A stretch of 64,000 bases of DNA from Effrenium voratum (Eukaryota; Sar; Dinophyceae; Suessiales; Symbiodiniaceae), in assembly GCA_963377175.1 (NCBI GenBank), contig CAUJNA010001446.1:2120498-2184497 (forward strand). The letters are read 5' to 3'. The notes below the pieces were generated by a model. The model ran no database searches and was not told where the DNA came from. It saw only the letters and a list, made by a program, of their open reading frames with translations. Positions 35,901 through 47,900 of this stretch are shown here, piece after piece. Within the stretch, counting starts at the first letter, position 1. Every line of letters starts with the position of its first letter. The position numbers and the translations under genes were made by a program.

Positions 35901-38900
35901 CAATGCGAGCTGCCTGAAATTCCGCAAGCTCAATCCTTGCTTGGCCAGTGTCCATAGGAAACCCACACGCACACACACACACACACACACAACCAACTAC
36001 CATGCATCTTGTTGAGTGAGCTGATCCTAAATGAACACGCACACAAACAAGGAAGCCAGATTCCAATGGACATGGACAAAAATGGACAACATCATTCAGA
36101 ATGTTGATGTTGGTTGGTCTGCATTGAACTGCTAGCAAAGCCTTTGGAAAATCAGGTACCAATAGGTAGCTGGGAATCTCTTCGCCAAATGGCGTCGTAA
36201 CGTGTCGAACAAACAGTCCCCAGCTTCATTTCCACGCCCGTCCCGCCACACGGAATACTCCTCCGGCGTCAGCAAACTCGTGCCATCCAGCAAGCGAACG
36301 CACGCCATGAATTGGAACCCCCCGCGCTCGAGCCAAATGTGCATCATGCATTGCATGCGGACTGTATCAACCAGGGGCTCATTTGGACCCTAAATGGGCT
36401 CCAACGATGGGCTCTTTTCGGATGCTCAGGATTGCCCTTTGGTGCAAGCTACCTGTTTTATGGCCAAAAATGGGCTCCCCCCTCAAACCCCATAGGTACA
36501 TCTGTCCTTTAGACCTGGCCGCATGGGCGCTAGCCCCTACTCCAAATACCCATCTCTTTTAGGGCAGGTCGACCCTCTACCAAAAAGGGATCAGTACTGT
36601 ATTTACCATGGAAAACCGATCGGTTTTCCAAAAAAACAAAAATAACGAGGAAAAAGAGAGGGTATTTAGAGCTTGCGGGGGTAGCCTTGAATTGCCCAAA
36701 AAACCGCTTCACGGGGTTTCCGTGAAGCCTTTTTGCGCCGCCCGAGACAAGGCATGGGCACATAGTCATATGGCAAAAGGTAATGACACCGGAGGAATAT
36801 GGGTGTATTTTGGAGCTACCCTTCTTCCGGGAAACCAAACCTGCAAAACCGACACAGTTTTCTTCCATCCACTTTACCCCAAAAACCGATCCACCAGTGA
36901 CTGAAAAGAAGCGCGATCGCAACTTGAAGTTGCTATCCAGGTTTCTTCTTCGTTCTTTTTCCCTTTGTTTTTTTTTTTGGGGGGGGGGCAAATCTCGAAA
37001 TCTGTGTGACAAATCAAAAGAGAATCCGGAGGCAATCTCGAAGGTTCCAACGGAACCTTCGGACTTCGGACTTCGGACGTCTGGGCCGCCCCGCCAGCAG
37101 GTCCGTGATCTGCTCCTTACGGAGGAAGCTTTTTCCGATGCCGACCCAGGCGCGGTCCCGCAGCAATTGCGAGCGATAAACAAAAAATGAATCAAGAAAC
37201 CAGTCTGGAGTTGCCCTTGCCTTTCTTGTTGGCTGGACCTCCAAATCTTTCGTGGAAATGATTTGTTTCTATGAATCCTGTGACAAATGACTTCCAAAAG
37301 GAAAAGCTGAGTGGAATCTCCCCTTTCGGCTTCTTGAGCTTGCCAGCGTGGATGTTGCTTTTCCCGCCTGTCGACAAAGCGTTGATTTTTTTGGTGGGGA
37401 TGTTCAAGCTACTTACCTAGCTAGCCAAGTTGCGGTTGCTTTTTTCAGTCACTGTTGCGATCGATTGTTGGGGTTTTGAGTGCCTGGAAAAAGAAAAGAG
37501 GAAAAACAAATCAAGCAACTGGCGATCCAGGTAGGGTATAACCAAGGTAACTCGAGGGGAGCGTTGGCTCACTAAGGTTATGACCTACTTAGGTTAACAT
37601 CCAAGGACGGAATCTCTTTGGGCAAGCCGAAGCGAAGCCTGGGTTGTTTTGTGCAACGAAACAGCTCGGAGCGAGGAACCGGGAAGCACCCGCCATTGTG
37701 ACGACCTTCCAACCCGTTATACAGGTGCTTCTCAAAAAATCGGGCAGCGCGTCAGATGCGTTTCCTTTCGCCGTCCCTTTCAAACCGCCCCAGAAAGGGT
37801 CCGAAACCACCCAGTTGGAGCAGCCCTCATGTAAAACACAGAAGTTCCTCCAAACCGAAACCACCCAGTTTGAGAAGCCCTCATGTAAAACATAGGACCT
37901 AGATGGCCACGTTGCTAGTTGTTCTTCTTCTTTTTTTCTGTCACTGGTGCGATCGGTTCTTGGGGATTTGAGTGCATGGAAAAACGCGAAATCGTCCCTG
38001 GCGATCCAAAAAGTTCCTCCAGGAGCTGTTGAGAAGCTGATGCCATGGGGAAACCAAAAGGAACCCCTTGCCAAACGGGCGCAGGCGGCGCCCAAGGCCT
38101 CTCAAAAGGCCCCAAATGTTTCACCGAAGCCAGTGACTCGCTTGTGAAAGGTCATAGCCCTTAACAAATGCTTCACCCCCTGGGAGCCAGAAATAAAGAA
38201 TAGTGATCAATTTTGGAACCAAACGAAAAGTAGAAACCAAAAGGGAAAACGCATGTCAGGAAATCAGGTCCTGGCTGCAGCTTTGACTCGAGTGGCCGCG
38301 GGCCAACAACCAAACCTTTCGAACCGGTCAAGTGGGCTTGAGGGGGGTCTATGCGCTAGCTGATGCTTACCCCTACTCCAACCGGGTAGTTTTTGGGAAA
38401 GCCTGGTTGTCCAGTGCAAGTACTTCCCTTTTCTAGTGCAGGGTTGACATCATACCCTGGGTATTCTGCTTCTTTGCCACTTGAATGGCAGCCAAACCTA
38501 AGTAATTCAACATGGCTTCAAACCAAAGGGGGTCAGGTCAGGGACTTCTTTAAACAATGGTGGGGTGGGTTTGCTTAGCAGTTGGGTTAACCAATACTGT
38601 TGACCCCAGATCAATAAGCCCGTCCTGTCAGTACGGGGTGTCCACCAAAGTGATGAATCCCCAAAGGCGACACGCCCCTAGCTTTCAACACAGGGGCTTC
38701 TTCATCCGTATCCCGGAGGGTAAGTTTAAGCCGCCATGGTTGGCTTAAACCCAAAACCAATGGCTGGGCTTCTTCTGCATGGCAATTCTGGGCCCAGCGG
38801 GGATCTATTAAAAGGGGGTCGCCAATTTTCCTCACAAAGGGCGGAAAATGGGTGCGACCCTGCAGAAGTCCTTGTAGATCTCCAGGAAGGAGCATCTACC

Positions 38901-41900
38901 TCAGCAGCCACTCCGAGACGCTCCTTCCTCTTGCCGGTTTCTCGGGAGAATCAAAACCCGAAGAATGGCTGGTGTCCTTTGAGTTCCAATTACCAACCAA
39001 GAAAGACTAAGTCCTCCTGTAGAGAGGACTTAAAATAAGGGTACCCGACTCTTTTTTTCTCTAGTCTATTTTAGTAGGGGAACCCTCCCCCAAAAAAGGG
39101 TAAAAGGGCACTACCATAGGTGTCCTTTTAGGGGAAACAGATGGATATCCCTGGTAGATGAGTAAACCACCAGGTAAACCAGTGCCATCTATTTTTTGAC
39201 CAACACAACCAAAAAGGACACCTATGGGCACTACTGGGGGGGGACCTAGAGAAGTGGGCACCCTCCAAAAAGGACACGTCCGAATTGGAAGCATGCGTGA
39301 ATGTCCAGCGAGAGATGGCCCGGTGATATCGAAGTGGAACCGTTTGGTGGGGGGTAATTCCAGGGTTGATTCTGGCTGATCCCATTTTTAGTCAACCCGC
39401 CTGATTGGGGAAAAATATGGTGCCGCTGAACTACGATCTGGCTGGCTCGTCTTTTCTTGTGGCTACGCCTTTGCCGTTGAAAGAGAACCCAAAAGAAAAA
39501 TCGAAATCCATCTTGGGGTTCCCCCTGTAAAACGACGAGCCACCCACACGTCCCCTGCCAAACCCCTCCAGAGAAACTCAATGCAATCTGATCCAAGTGA
39601 TGCTCAAACCAGCGGACGAATGGAACACCCGGACCAAAGGGTACGAACTTCCAAGAAAGACTCAACCAAGTCCCCCAATGGGTCTACAGCATGACCAAAA
39701 AGCTCTCTTGATGGGGCTCAACAAAGGGAAAACGCTTCCAAGCCCAGCCGCTCCTAGAAATCCAATCCTGAGGAGTTGTGGGTGTTTCGCTGAGTTCGCT
39801 TCTTAGAGCGGTCACACAGGATCGGGGCCCCCTATATTTCACTTCTCAACGCCGACCAAACGGAAACTCAGGCCTTGAACAAGCGATGCTTCAAACCACC
39901 ACAAGGGGAAATGTAGGGAACCCTCCCTTTGGCTGCCCTCTAGAAAGGGTACTAATGATTTGAAACATCTCACCCAAGGCCCTAGAATGAGAATCTGTAC
40001 ACAAATGATGTGCTCTGTTTTTGTTTGCCTCATATTTTGACCATCATATATGGTGAGTGCAAGAAACATATATACATGTACCATGTTTATATGTATATGC
40101 ATAAAAAACGACACGCTTTGGGAAGGAGTCAAAGGCCTCGGTTCTGAATCCGAGCCACAGGAGTGCTCCGTGCCATTCTCCTCCTTCCCCCGCCGGGCGA
40201 TCTGCGCGGCTCGAGCGGCGCTCTCGAGCGCGGATCGATCCGAACCAAAACGTGTTGGACCCAGAAGCCTCCATCTGCTCGTTACGGCCAACAGAAAAAA
40301 ATAACAAGATGGCTTGCTTGGATGTTCCACCTAGGTTATAGCCAAGGTTGCAACTGGAATGACTGGGATTAGTTGGCGCTTTTACCGTGACTATGACCTA
40401 CTTACTAACCTCCATGTGCGAATACGCCCCCTGGGAAAATTGAGCGAATATGTCCAGTGATAGATTCCCTTTAAAACCAACAGGGAAAGACAAAAAAAGG
40501 TCAAAAGCAAATGGAAGGAAATCAAAGGAATCTCAGCGTCCCTCTATATGGGTTGTGTTTTTGGAGTGGTTAAGAAGGCAACCAAAAAAAAGAGAAAAAG
40601 AGAAAGTGTGGGGGATATGTGGGGACAATGTGGGGAAATTGTGCAGAAAATGCAGGCAAAGGTCATAGCCCCCTTCAACTTAGGGACCTGAAAAATGGCG
40701 GTTGGGGAAAGCCACAAAAAAGTTACCACTTTAGCGTCATCCTGATTTTGACACACTCAAACGAGGGAGCAAAAGGGGTTGGTTTCCTCGTGAGTTCCCT
40801 TTACTCACTTCCAATCGAGTGGATGGGCCAAAAGCCCAAACTTGTTGTTGTGTTTTTCTTTTTTACCACCAGCCACCAAGGTCCAGACTCAAAAAGTGAC
40901 TAAAGTCCAGAATCCCCCAGGGGTTATTAATTTGGGGTCAACATTGGTTGGTTTAAACCACAAGGGTTGGTTTAAACAATGCCACAAAATCCAGGAACTC
41001 GGAAAGTGAGTTTAATGTTGACAAATGAATCAACGTTCGCTTGATTTTGAAAGGTGGGGCCCCTTGTAGTTGGATGGGGTCTGAACGTAGACCGGGGTTG
41101 GGGGAGGGGGCCCTTTTCTGGGGGAGGGGTTTTATTTGGGAAACCCGAAAGAACACAGGCTGCACCATTTTGGGTCCCGGTCCAAACTGTGTCTAAAAAA
41201 CAAGACGAGCCGCCCATGGGGAAAAAAACAAAAACGTACTTGGATGGTTGGCCAAGTTAGCAAGTGGTTCGCCACCTGTGTTATGACCCGCTAGCAACAA
41301 GGTTGACTCAGCAGGGCTTGTAACCTGGTTCTAATTCACCGAAGAGTTGCCGTTACAACTTTCGAACTTGGCGAATCGACCCAAGTACTCAACGTGGTTC
41401 ACCTGCAAGGGCTCAAATCGATCCGATTAGACCACCACGGTTCCCGTTACAACTTATCAACCTGGCGAATTTCTCACGGCCAAGTACTACCCCCTACTCC
41501 AAGTACCCTCTTCTTGGTTGCCATGTTTCGAAAAGCCGGGGGTTTTCCGGGGCAAAACGTAGGTACCCCAGGATCCCAAGAATCGAACACCCGCCCGTCT
41601 CACAGCTCTCACCGCCTCCGAGAAGACGTAGTCCAGCATGCGGCAAATGATGCCCCGGCGCTCGTCAAACCTGAGGACAAATCGGCCACGGCGCCGAAGA
41701 GAAAGGCCGAAGCCTTCAAGCGGATGCCCCAAAAAGGCTGTGGCTCAAAGTTAAACCGCCGGGGCAAACCGCAGGTGTTGGTCCATGGTTCCACTTACCA
41801 GGGTTCCATTTGGGTACCCGTTTTTTGAGCCACGGCCATATATTGCAATGCTAAACCATCACACACAGTGCAATGTTGAACCAACACAATACCCATACTT

Positions 41901-44900
41901 CCTCAGGGTAGTATGTTAAACTTTTTAGTAGAAAAGGAGGTATTTCCAGGTGTTCCAAAAAATACCCCTAAAATTGAAAGAGGGTATTGGAGCAACTGGT
42001 TACCCGCATCTTGTCGTAGGCGTCTGCTCGGGAAACATGAACAGGTCTTGGTACATGAGACAAGAACCACCCTGGATCGCCAGTTGCTGCTTTTTGTCCA
42101 TCCACTTGACCCCAAAAGCACCAGCAGTTGCGATTTACCCCAAAAACCGATCGCACCAGTCACTGCAAAAAGCGAAAACGCGACTTGGCGATTTCCAAAG
42201 GGACGCAACCAGAGAAAACCGAACTGCAGGCCCACCCAGCGAATTCGCTCGGGCTGCTTCGGGACTCCCGGCTGCATGGACTGAACGGAGCCCACCGGCC
42301 CGCACCTCGGAGCCCAGAAAAGGAAAACCCGAAAGCCGTGTGGGTGGACTCGTGGACCCCCCGGCAAAAATAAAATGGCTGGGGGGGTCCTTTGAAGTTT
42401 CCCCGAAGGAGAAAAAAATACAAAGGGTGATCCTTTTTTGCCATAGCAAGTCTTTTTGGCTGGTGCAAACCTTGTTTAGGTTGTACAGGGGAACTGAAAA
42501 GACCGAAGCCATTTAGGGGAGGTCTTTCCATAGACCTTTATCCAAATCTACATGTTTAAACGGACCCACACATTTTTTGACAGAGTCTTACAAGGACTGA
42601 CCCCAGATTGATCAAGGAGGATTCAACTCCATGAGCAACCATAGGGATGAGCTCCCGAATTTACTGATGGGTATGGTGTTTGAAAAGGATAATTGGGGGG
42701 TGTCTGTTTCTTGAGGGTACCCTTTTCTAATCATCAGGACTGAAACACATGTTGAGGGTCACTTGAAATAAGACAAGCCACCCATTTAGGTCGTAGAAGA
42801 AAAAGAAGAAGAAGCGGCCCATAGGAATCAGTCCTGGGCACCTCCCCTTGCGGTCTTTGGGTTGTCCGGCTAGTAGGTGGACTAGGTCCTGCAGTAGAGA
42901 GGTTAGAATAAGTTGGTGCCCTTTTTTCTGTAGTATTTTTTTAGTAGAAAAAACCCTCCCCCCAAAAAAGGGGTGAGCAAGGGCACCTAGCTGGGGGACC
43001 TAATGGATAGTGCAGGTCGTCTCGCACTTGTAAGTCCACCCGAGTCAACCTTTTGCCCACAAGGCAATTTATCCTGGGTCTCAGACCAGCTGCAGACAAA
43101 GGCAACAAACATCCATGAGGGTTGATGAGAATGTCCCAACCGAAAAGCAGGCGCCCTTAAACATCGGCGCCTGGTTGCTTTAAACAAACTTTCATAAAGA
43201 TCCAGCAGATCCCAGAAAAACATCGCCAAAGGGGCAAGAGCGCAATACAAACAACTAAGTCTGGCAATCAAAGAGAACGGTCGGAATCCAGGGTGGCTCC
43301 TCGTTCTTGGAGGGTGCCCCCATTTTTTTCGTGGGTTCTAAAGGGAAATGAAAAAAATGAACGCCTTCGCGCCATTTGGCGCGAGGGGTCAAAAATAGGG
43401 TAGCCCCATTTTGGAACTCTGGAAAATGGAAGCATGGACTAAACCCTGCGGCTGTTCTGGTATTCTAATTTTGACCCACACCCAAATTTCGGGGGGGTCG
43501 CCAGGAAAAACTAAAAATATGTCCAGTAGTGATGAGTTTATTTTAAAACCAACAAGGGAAAAATAAAAATGCTTTTAAGCAAATGGAGGTTTTGGGGGGG
43601 CTCCGAAGCTCAAAAGAGAAGCTTCACCCGCCCAGCCCAACACCGAAACTCCGCCAGCTCAAGGCGCATGGTGTGGGTCTTCCCAGCGCCCGTCTGGCCG
43701 TAGACGTAGACGCTCCTCGACAAAGCGTCCGCTGCGCTTCGCTTGGGGTGGCAATTGTTCCTATCCCAGCCCGCTGGTGGTTTTGTCTTCCAGGCGCTTG
43801 TTGTGTTCTTTTCAGGGTTTCTGGGGCTTGCTTTTTTGGGGAAGAAACGGGGTACCACCCATTTTGGGTGTTTCCCCTGTTTTGACACACACACACACAC
43901 ACAGAGAGAGAGACAGTGTACGATGACAACCCCAAAGCTCTGCGGACTGTTCCCTGTGGATCCAAATACTCCTTTTGGTAGGTAACCAGGAAGGACCGTC
44001 ATGTAAAACCTGAAGGAACACAGGCGCTCTTTTGGTTAGATCGAAGGCCCTGGTAAAAGGCGTATAAGACCCATCTAAACCAGTGGAATCCAGCTATTTC
44101 ATTGCCCAAACTGACCCGATCAAAAGGACACCTATGTGAAGGAACACATGAGCTCAATGGTTAATTAACTGGATCCTGAGAAATGTAGAAACTGGGTTGA
44201 GCGTTTTTTGTTGCGCCATCGACTTTCACGGCAGCTCGTGTGAGTGGTGATTTTTCCTTGGTGGCCCGCAGCCATCCTCTTAATTTGTTTAGCCTTTTGG
44301 GGTTTAGTGGGGGGTTCCGTTTGACCCACCCTGGGTTCCGCCAAGTTGCTGTTTTTCTCAATCGCTAGCGCTGGTGTTTGGGGTAAAGTGCATGGATGAC
44401 AAAAAAGACAACAAAAAAAAAAGGAGAAAAAGGGAGGAACAAAAAAAAAACGATCGCAACTGGCGATCCAGGTCTCGACTTTCTTTCGCGGGGCATTTGC
44501 GGCCGATGTGATGGGATGTGGGGTGAACCGAACTGGGTCGGAGTTCAGGCAGGCCGTGGTTGGAGAAAAAAAAAGCGAGGCCAAGTTGGGGTTCATATGG
44601 ACGTGGGTGAAAAGCCAAATCGGTTACCCCCCGGTGAACATCCACCAATCCCAACTAAACTGACCAAAATGGGTGATGAATTCACCTACCCCAAAATGGT
44701 CATTGCTTTTGATTTCAGGGGTTCATATGGCGGGTCAAAAATGGGTATCCGGCTTGGAACCCGAGTAAATGCAACCAAATTGGGCCCCCCAGAACCCACT
44801 CACTTGAAGTGGGGTGGAACGCAACGCTAGGGTACCAACTCACTCTGCAACTCGCGTTTCGAGTTGCTTGGCTGGGCTTTCCCCGTCCAGAAATTCTGGG

Positions 44901-47900
44901 GCTCCGGACCCGTTGTAGCCGGCCAAACAGCTCGAGCCCACCTAAGGCTACGACAGGATTTGTAGCGAGACCCCTTTGGCTTCGGTGTTCCGGCTTCCCT
45001 TTTTGATTCTGCTTTACAGCAGAACAAAGGGGCACCAACTCCGAAGAATGACACCCATATGTCCCCCAAAACAGTCCTTTGGGAGGAAACTTCAACTGGG
45101 GCACGACTTGCTGATCATTCATAGCTGCATTCCCAAGCGAGGAATAAGCTCGGTGTGATCCCAAGTGAATTCGAGAGGACTTGTTGTTGCCAGGAATTGC
45201 TGTGGGCCCCTTCTTAGGGTTCTGTCATGTGGATGCTCAGAAAAACACGAAAACTCGCTGGTGCGGGAATCAGAAATGGAATGACCCGAATCCCCTTCCG
45301 GTTCATTCAACCAGATCCGATTTCGCAGCAACCTCCATTTGCTTAAGTCGACCGGAAAAAAACAAAAAACAAAAACATGAGAACCTACTTCCACTCGTGA
45401 GCTCGATTCCCTTTAAAGCCAACGGGGGGAAAGAAAAAATAGAAACTAACCACGTGGAAGGCCAGAAAAGGCGCCATGGCAAGCTGTCGCGCAGGGAACC
45501 ATGGCCTCGCCCGATAGCAAATTCAAATGGTGTTTGTTTGGTTTTGGTTTAGGTGCCCTGGCAACAACAAGTCTTATCGAATTCACTTGGGATCACAACG
45601 AGCTTATTCCTCGCTTGGGAATGCAGCTATGAATGATCAGCAAGTCGTGACCCAGTTGAAATTTCCTCCCAAAGGACTGTTTTGGGGACATATGGTTGAA
45701 AAAGGTTGTTGTTGTTTGGGTTTGCTTATATTATTCGATATGTGTTTGATGGTTGTTTTTGTTTATCTCGGTGTGGGTTTGTCTGCCCAACAGAAACCCC
45801 TCGCTCGCTTCGCTTGCTGCAGCGACCCAAAGCCGCCGCTCGACCTGCTGGCCATCCTGACCCCCCTCGCTGTGCGTAAACCGCATCCCCACCCGCGAAG
45901 AAAATACAAACTTAGGGGGCCTTGTGGAAAAGTAGATGGCCCTGGTAAATGGAATAAGATCCATCTAAACCAGTGCCGTCTATTTTGGAGCAAAGTAACC
46001 TAAAAGGGACACCTATGGATACAAAGCATCTGCCCAACACAGCAAAAGAAAGAGCGGGGTGCGGGGAGGGGTCACAGTTTGTCAACCTGAATCTCCAAGT
46101 CCCATTGTAAGACCATTCCTCCCCTTGTTTGACTAAAGAATAGTCCAAGTAGTGATGGATTCCAATCTTAAAACGAGGGGGAAAACACACATACCCCCCC
46201 CCCAAAACACAATCCCCACTTTTTTCAGGGTATGATGTCGACCCTCTACTAAAGAGGGAGGCATTTACCCTGGAAAAGCTAGGTCTTTCCAAAAAATAGC
46301 TAAACTAAGGCCGGGTAGTTGGAGAATTCGGGTAGATCAAATGGAAGCCGTTTGCACCCGGAAACGAAGCCAACCAAATTGCCGAAGGTCCGGTCCGCAT
46401 AAAGCCCCTCCCATCAGATTCAAGGAGAACCTTTCGGATTCCTGCGAAAGGAAAAGTCGTAAACAACCAGGTTTGCAAAAGAACGGCTCTGTACCCAAGA
46501 ATCGAACCACTCGTTATACCTGAAAAAAAAGAAGAAAAGAAGAAGAAAAAAAGAAAAGAAAAAAGACAAAAGAAGAAACTGAAGAAGAAGAAAAAACACG
46601 GGGCTTGGAGATTGGGGGTTGGTAGTACCTGTTCAAGGTGCTGATCCTTGCCGTTAAAAAAGCCTGCGGAAGAGATCCCTCCCACGTTGGAAAAAAAACG
46701 CACCGCGCCAGCCGGCACGGCAGGAACCCAGCCGGCCCCCTTTCTCTGCAGATCAACATGAAACCCAACAAGGTCCCTTCATGTGCTTGATTTGTTTTCT
46801 TGTTTTTTGTGTTTGCTTTTTTTCATGTTTTTTGTTTGCTTTTTTCTTCGACATCGATAAACTGATCTTCACAGGCAGGTGAAACTGGGCCTGTGAGGGC
46901 CTTGCGTATGGGCTTACAGCATCACGCGGTGGCAGCTTTTGCACCTGTCACCTCCGGCGCAAACGCCTCGGCCTCAGCCTTGTCGGGTAGCAGGGGGTCC
47001 GTGTCGTCGTGATCTCCCTTGCTGCTCCTCAGTTGCTTCCTGCTCCCCTGCTAAAAGTGAATAACTTCTAGTGGTTTAATACGGAAAACCCACTAGTTGG
47101 CAAAAAGTTATTCAGTCCTAACTTCCCAACATCCAAGCAAAATGCAACAAAGGTTCTGCAAGAAGAAGTTGACACCATCCCCATCGGGAGGTGCAACCGG
47201 CAGGAGCCAAAGGCACACAAAGGGTCCCAGCACTGCTCTGATGTTCTCGAAGAGCCCCTGGTCATAGCTCACCGCTCGACTGCCGTACGCGGCTGTGGTC
47301 TTCTCACAGAACTCGATGGTTGTGGAGGCATTCGACAGAAGCCAACAGTGAAAGAAGAAAAAACATCCCAGCAGAGTGCCCATAATCACTGCCAAAGTCA
47401 TGCCAAATACCAGGGCAAATCGATACTCTGGATCCATTTCAACAATTCCAGCTCTGTACACTGTGCTTGCCATGGTGACAACGATGAACCAGCAGTTCAT
47501 TGCAGAATATAAGACGAGCAGGAAGAAGTACTTGTGATTCCTGAAGCCGACGCAATTTGCGATCCAGGGACAGTGGTGGTCCATCCGCAGGACACATGAA
47601 TTGCAGACGCGGCAATGGTGACATCTGTCTGGCTTGTACTTTGAACATTTCGTACAATACCGCCGCTCGCCGTTCTGCTTCGCCTCGTGGCATACGAATG
47701 CCGACGCGCCCGCACTCCTGGTTTCCAACTTGGCCCTCCGGCTCTCCTCGCGCAGCCAAACCTCCGTGTCCGGCACAGAGCCCGGGCTGGTGAAGACCGC
47801 CCGCGCGAAGCAAAGCATCATCCTTGGCTGGAAGAAGAGGACTCCAGCAAAAAAAAACTGTTTTTTTTTGCCTGGTTGGAAAACAAAGGCAACCCAAAAA

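Noticed and set aside
42197..42400. Possible kinesin exon between the P-loop and RGII exons
   Set aside because: GC-rich and open in several frames, but kinesins have no domain here and the phases close without it; the adjoining F1 end has lost its AGG.
46500..46900. A/G-rich plus frames and T-rich minus frames
   Set aside because: Low-complexity AAG/AAAG sequence; phenylalanine- or lysine-rich products without structure.
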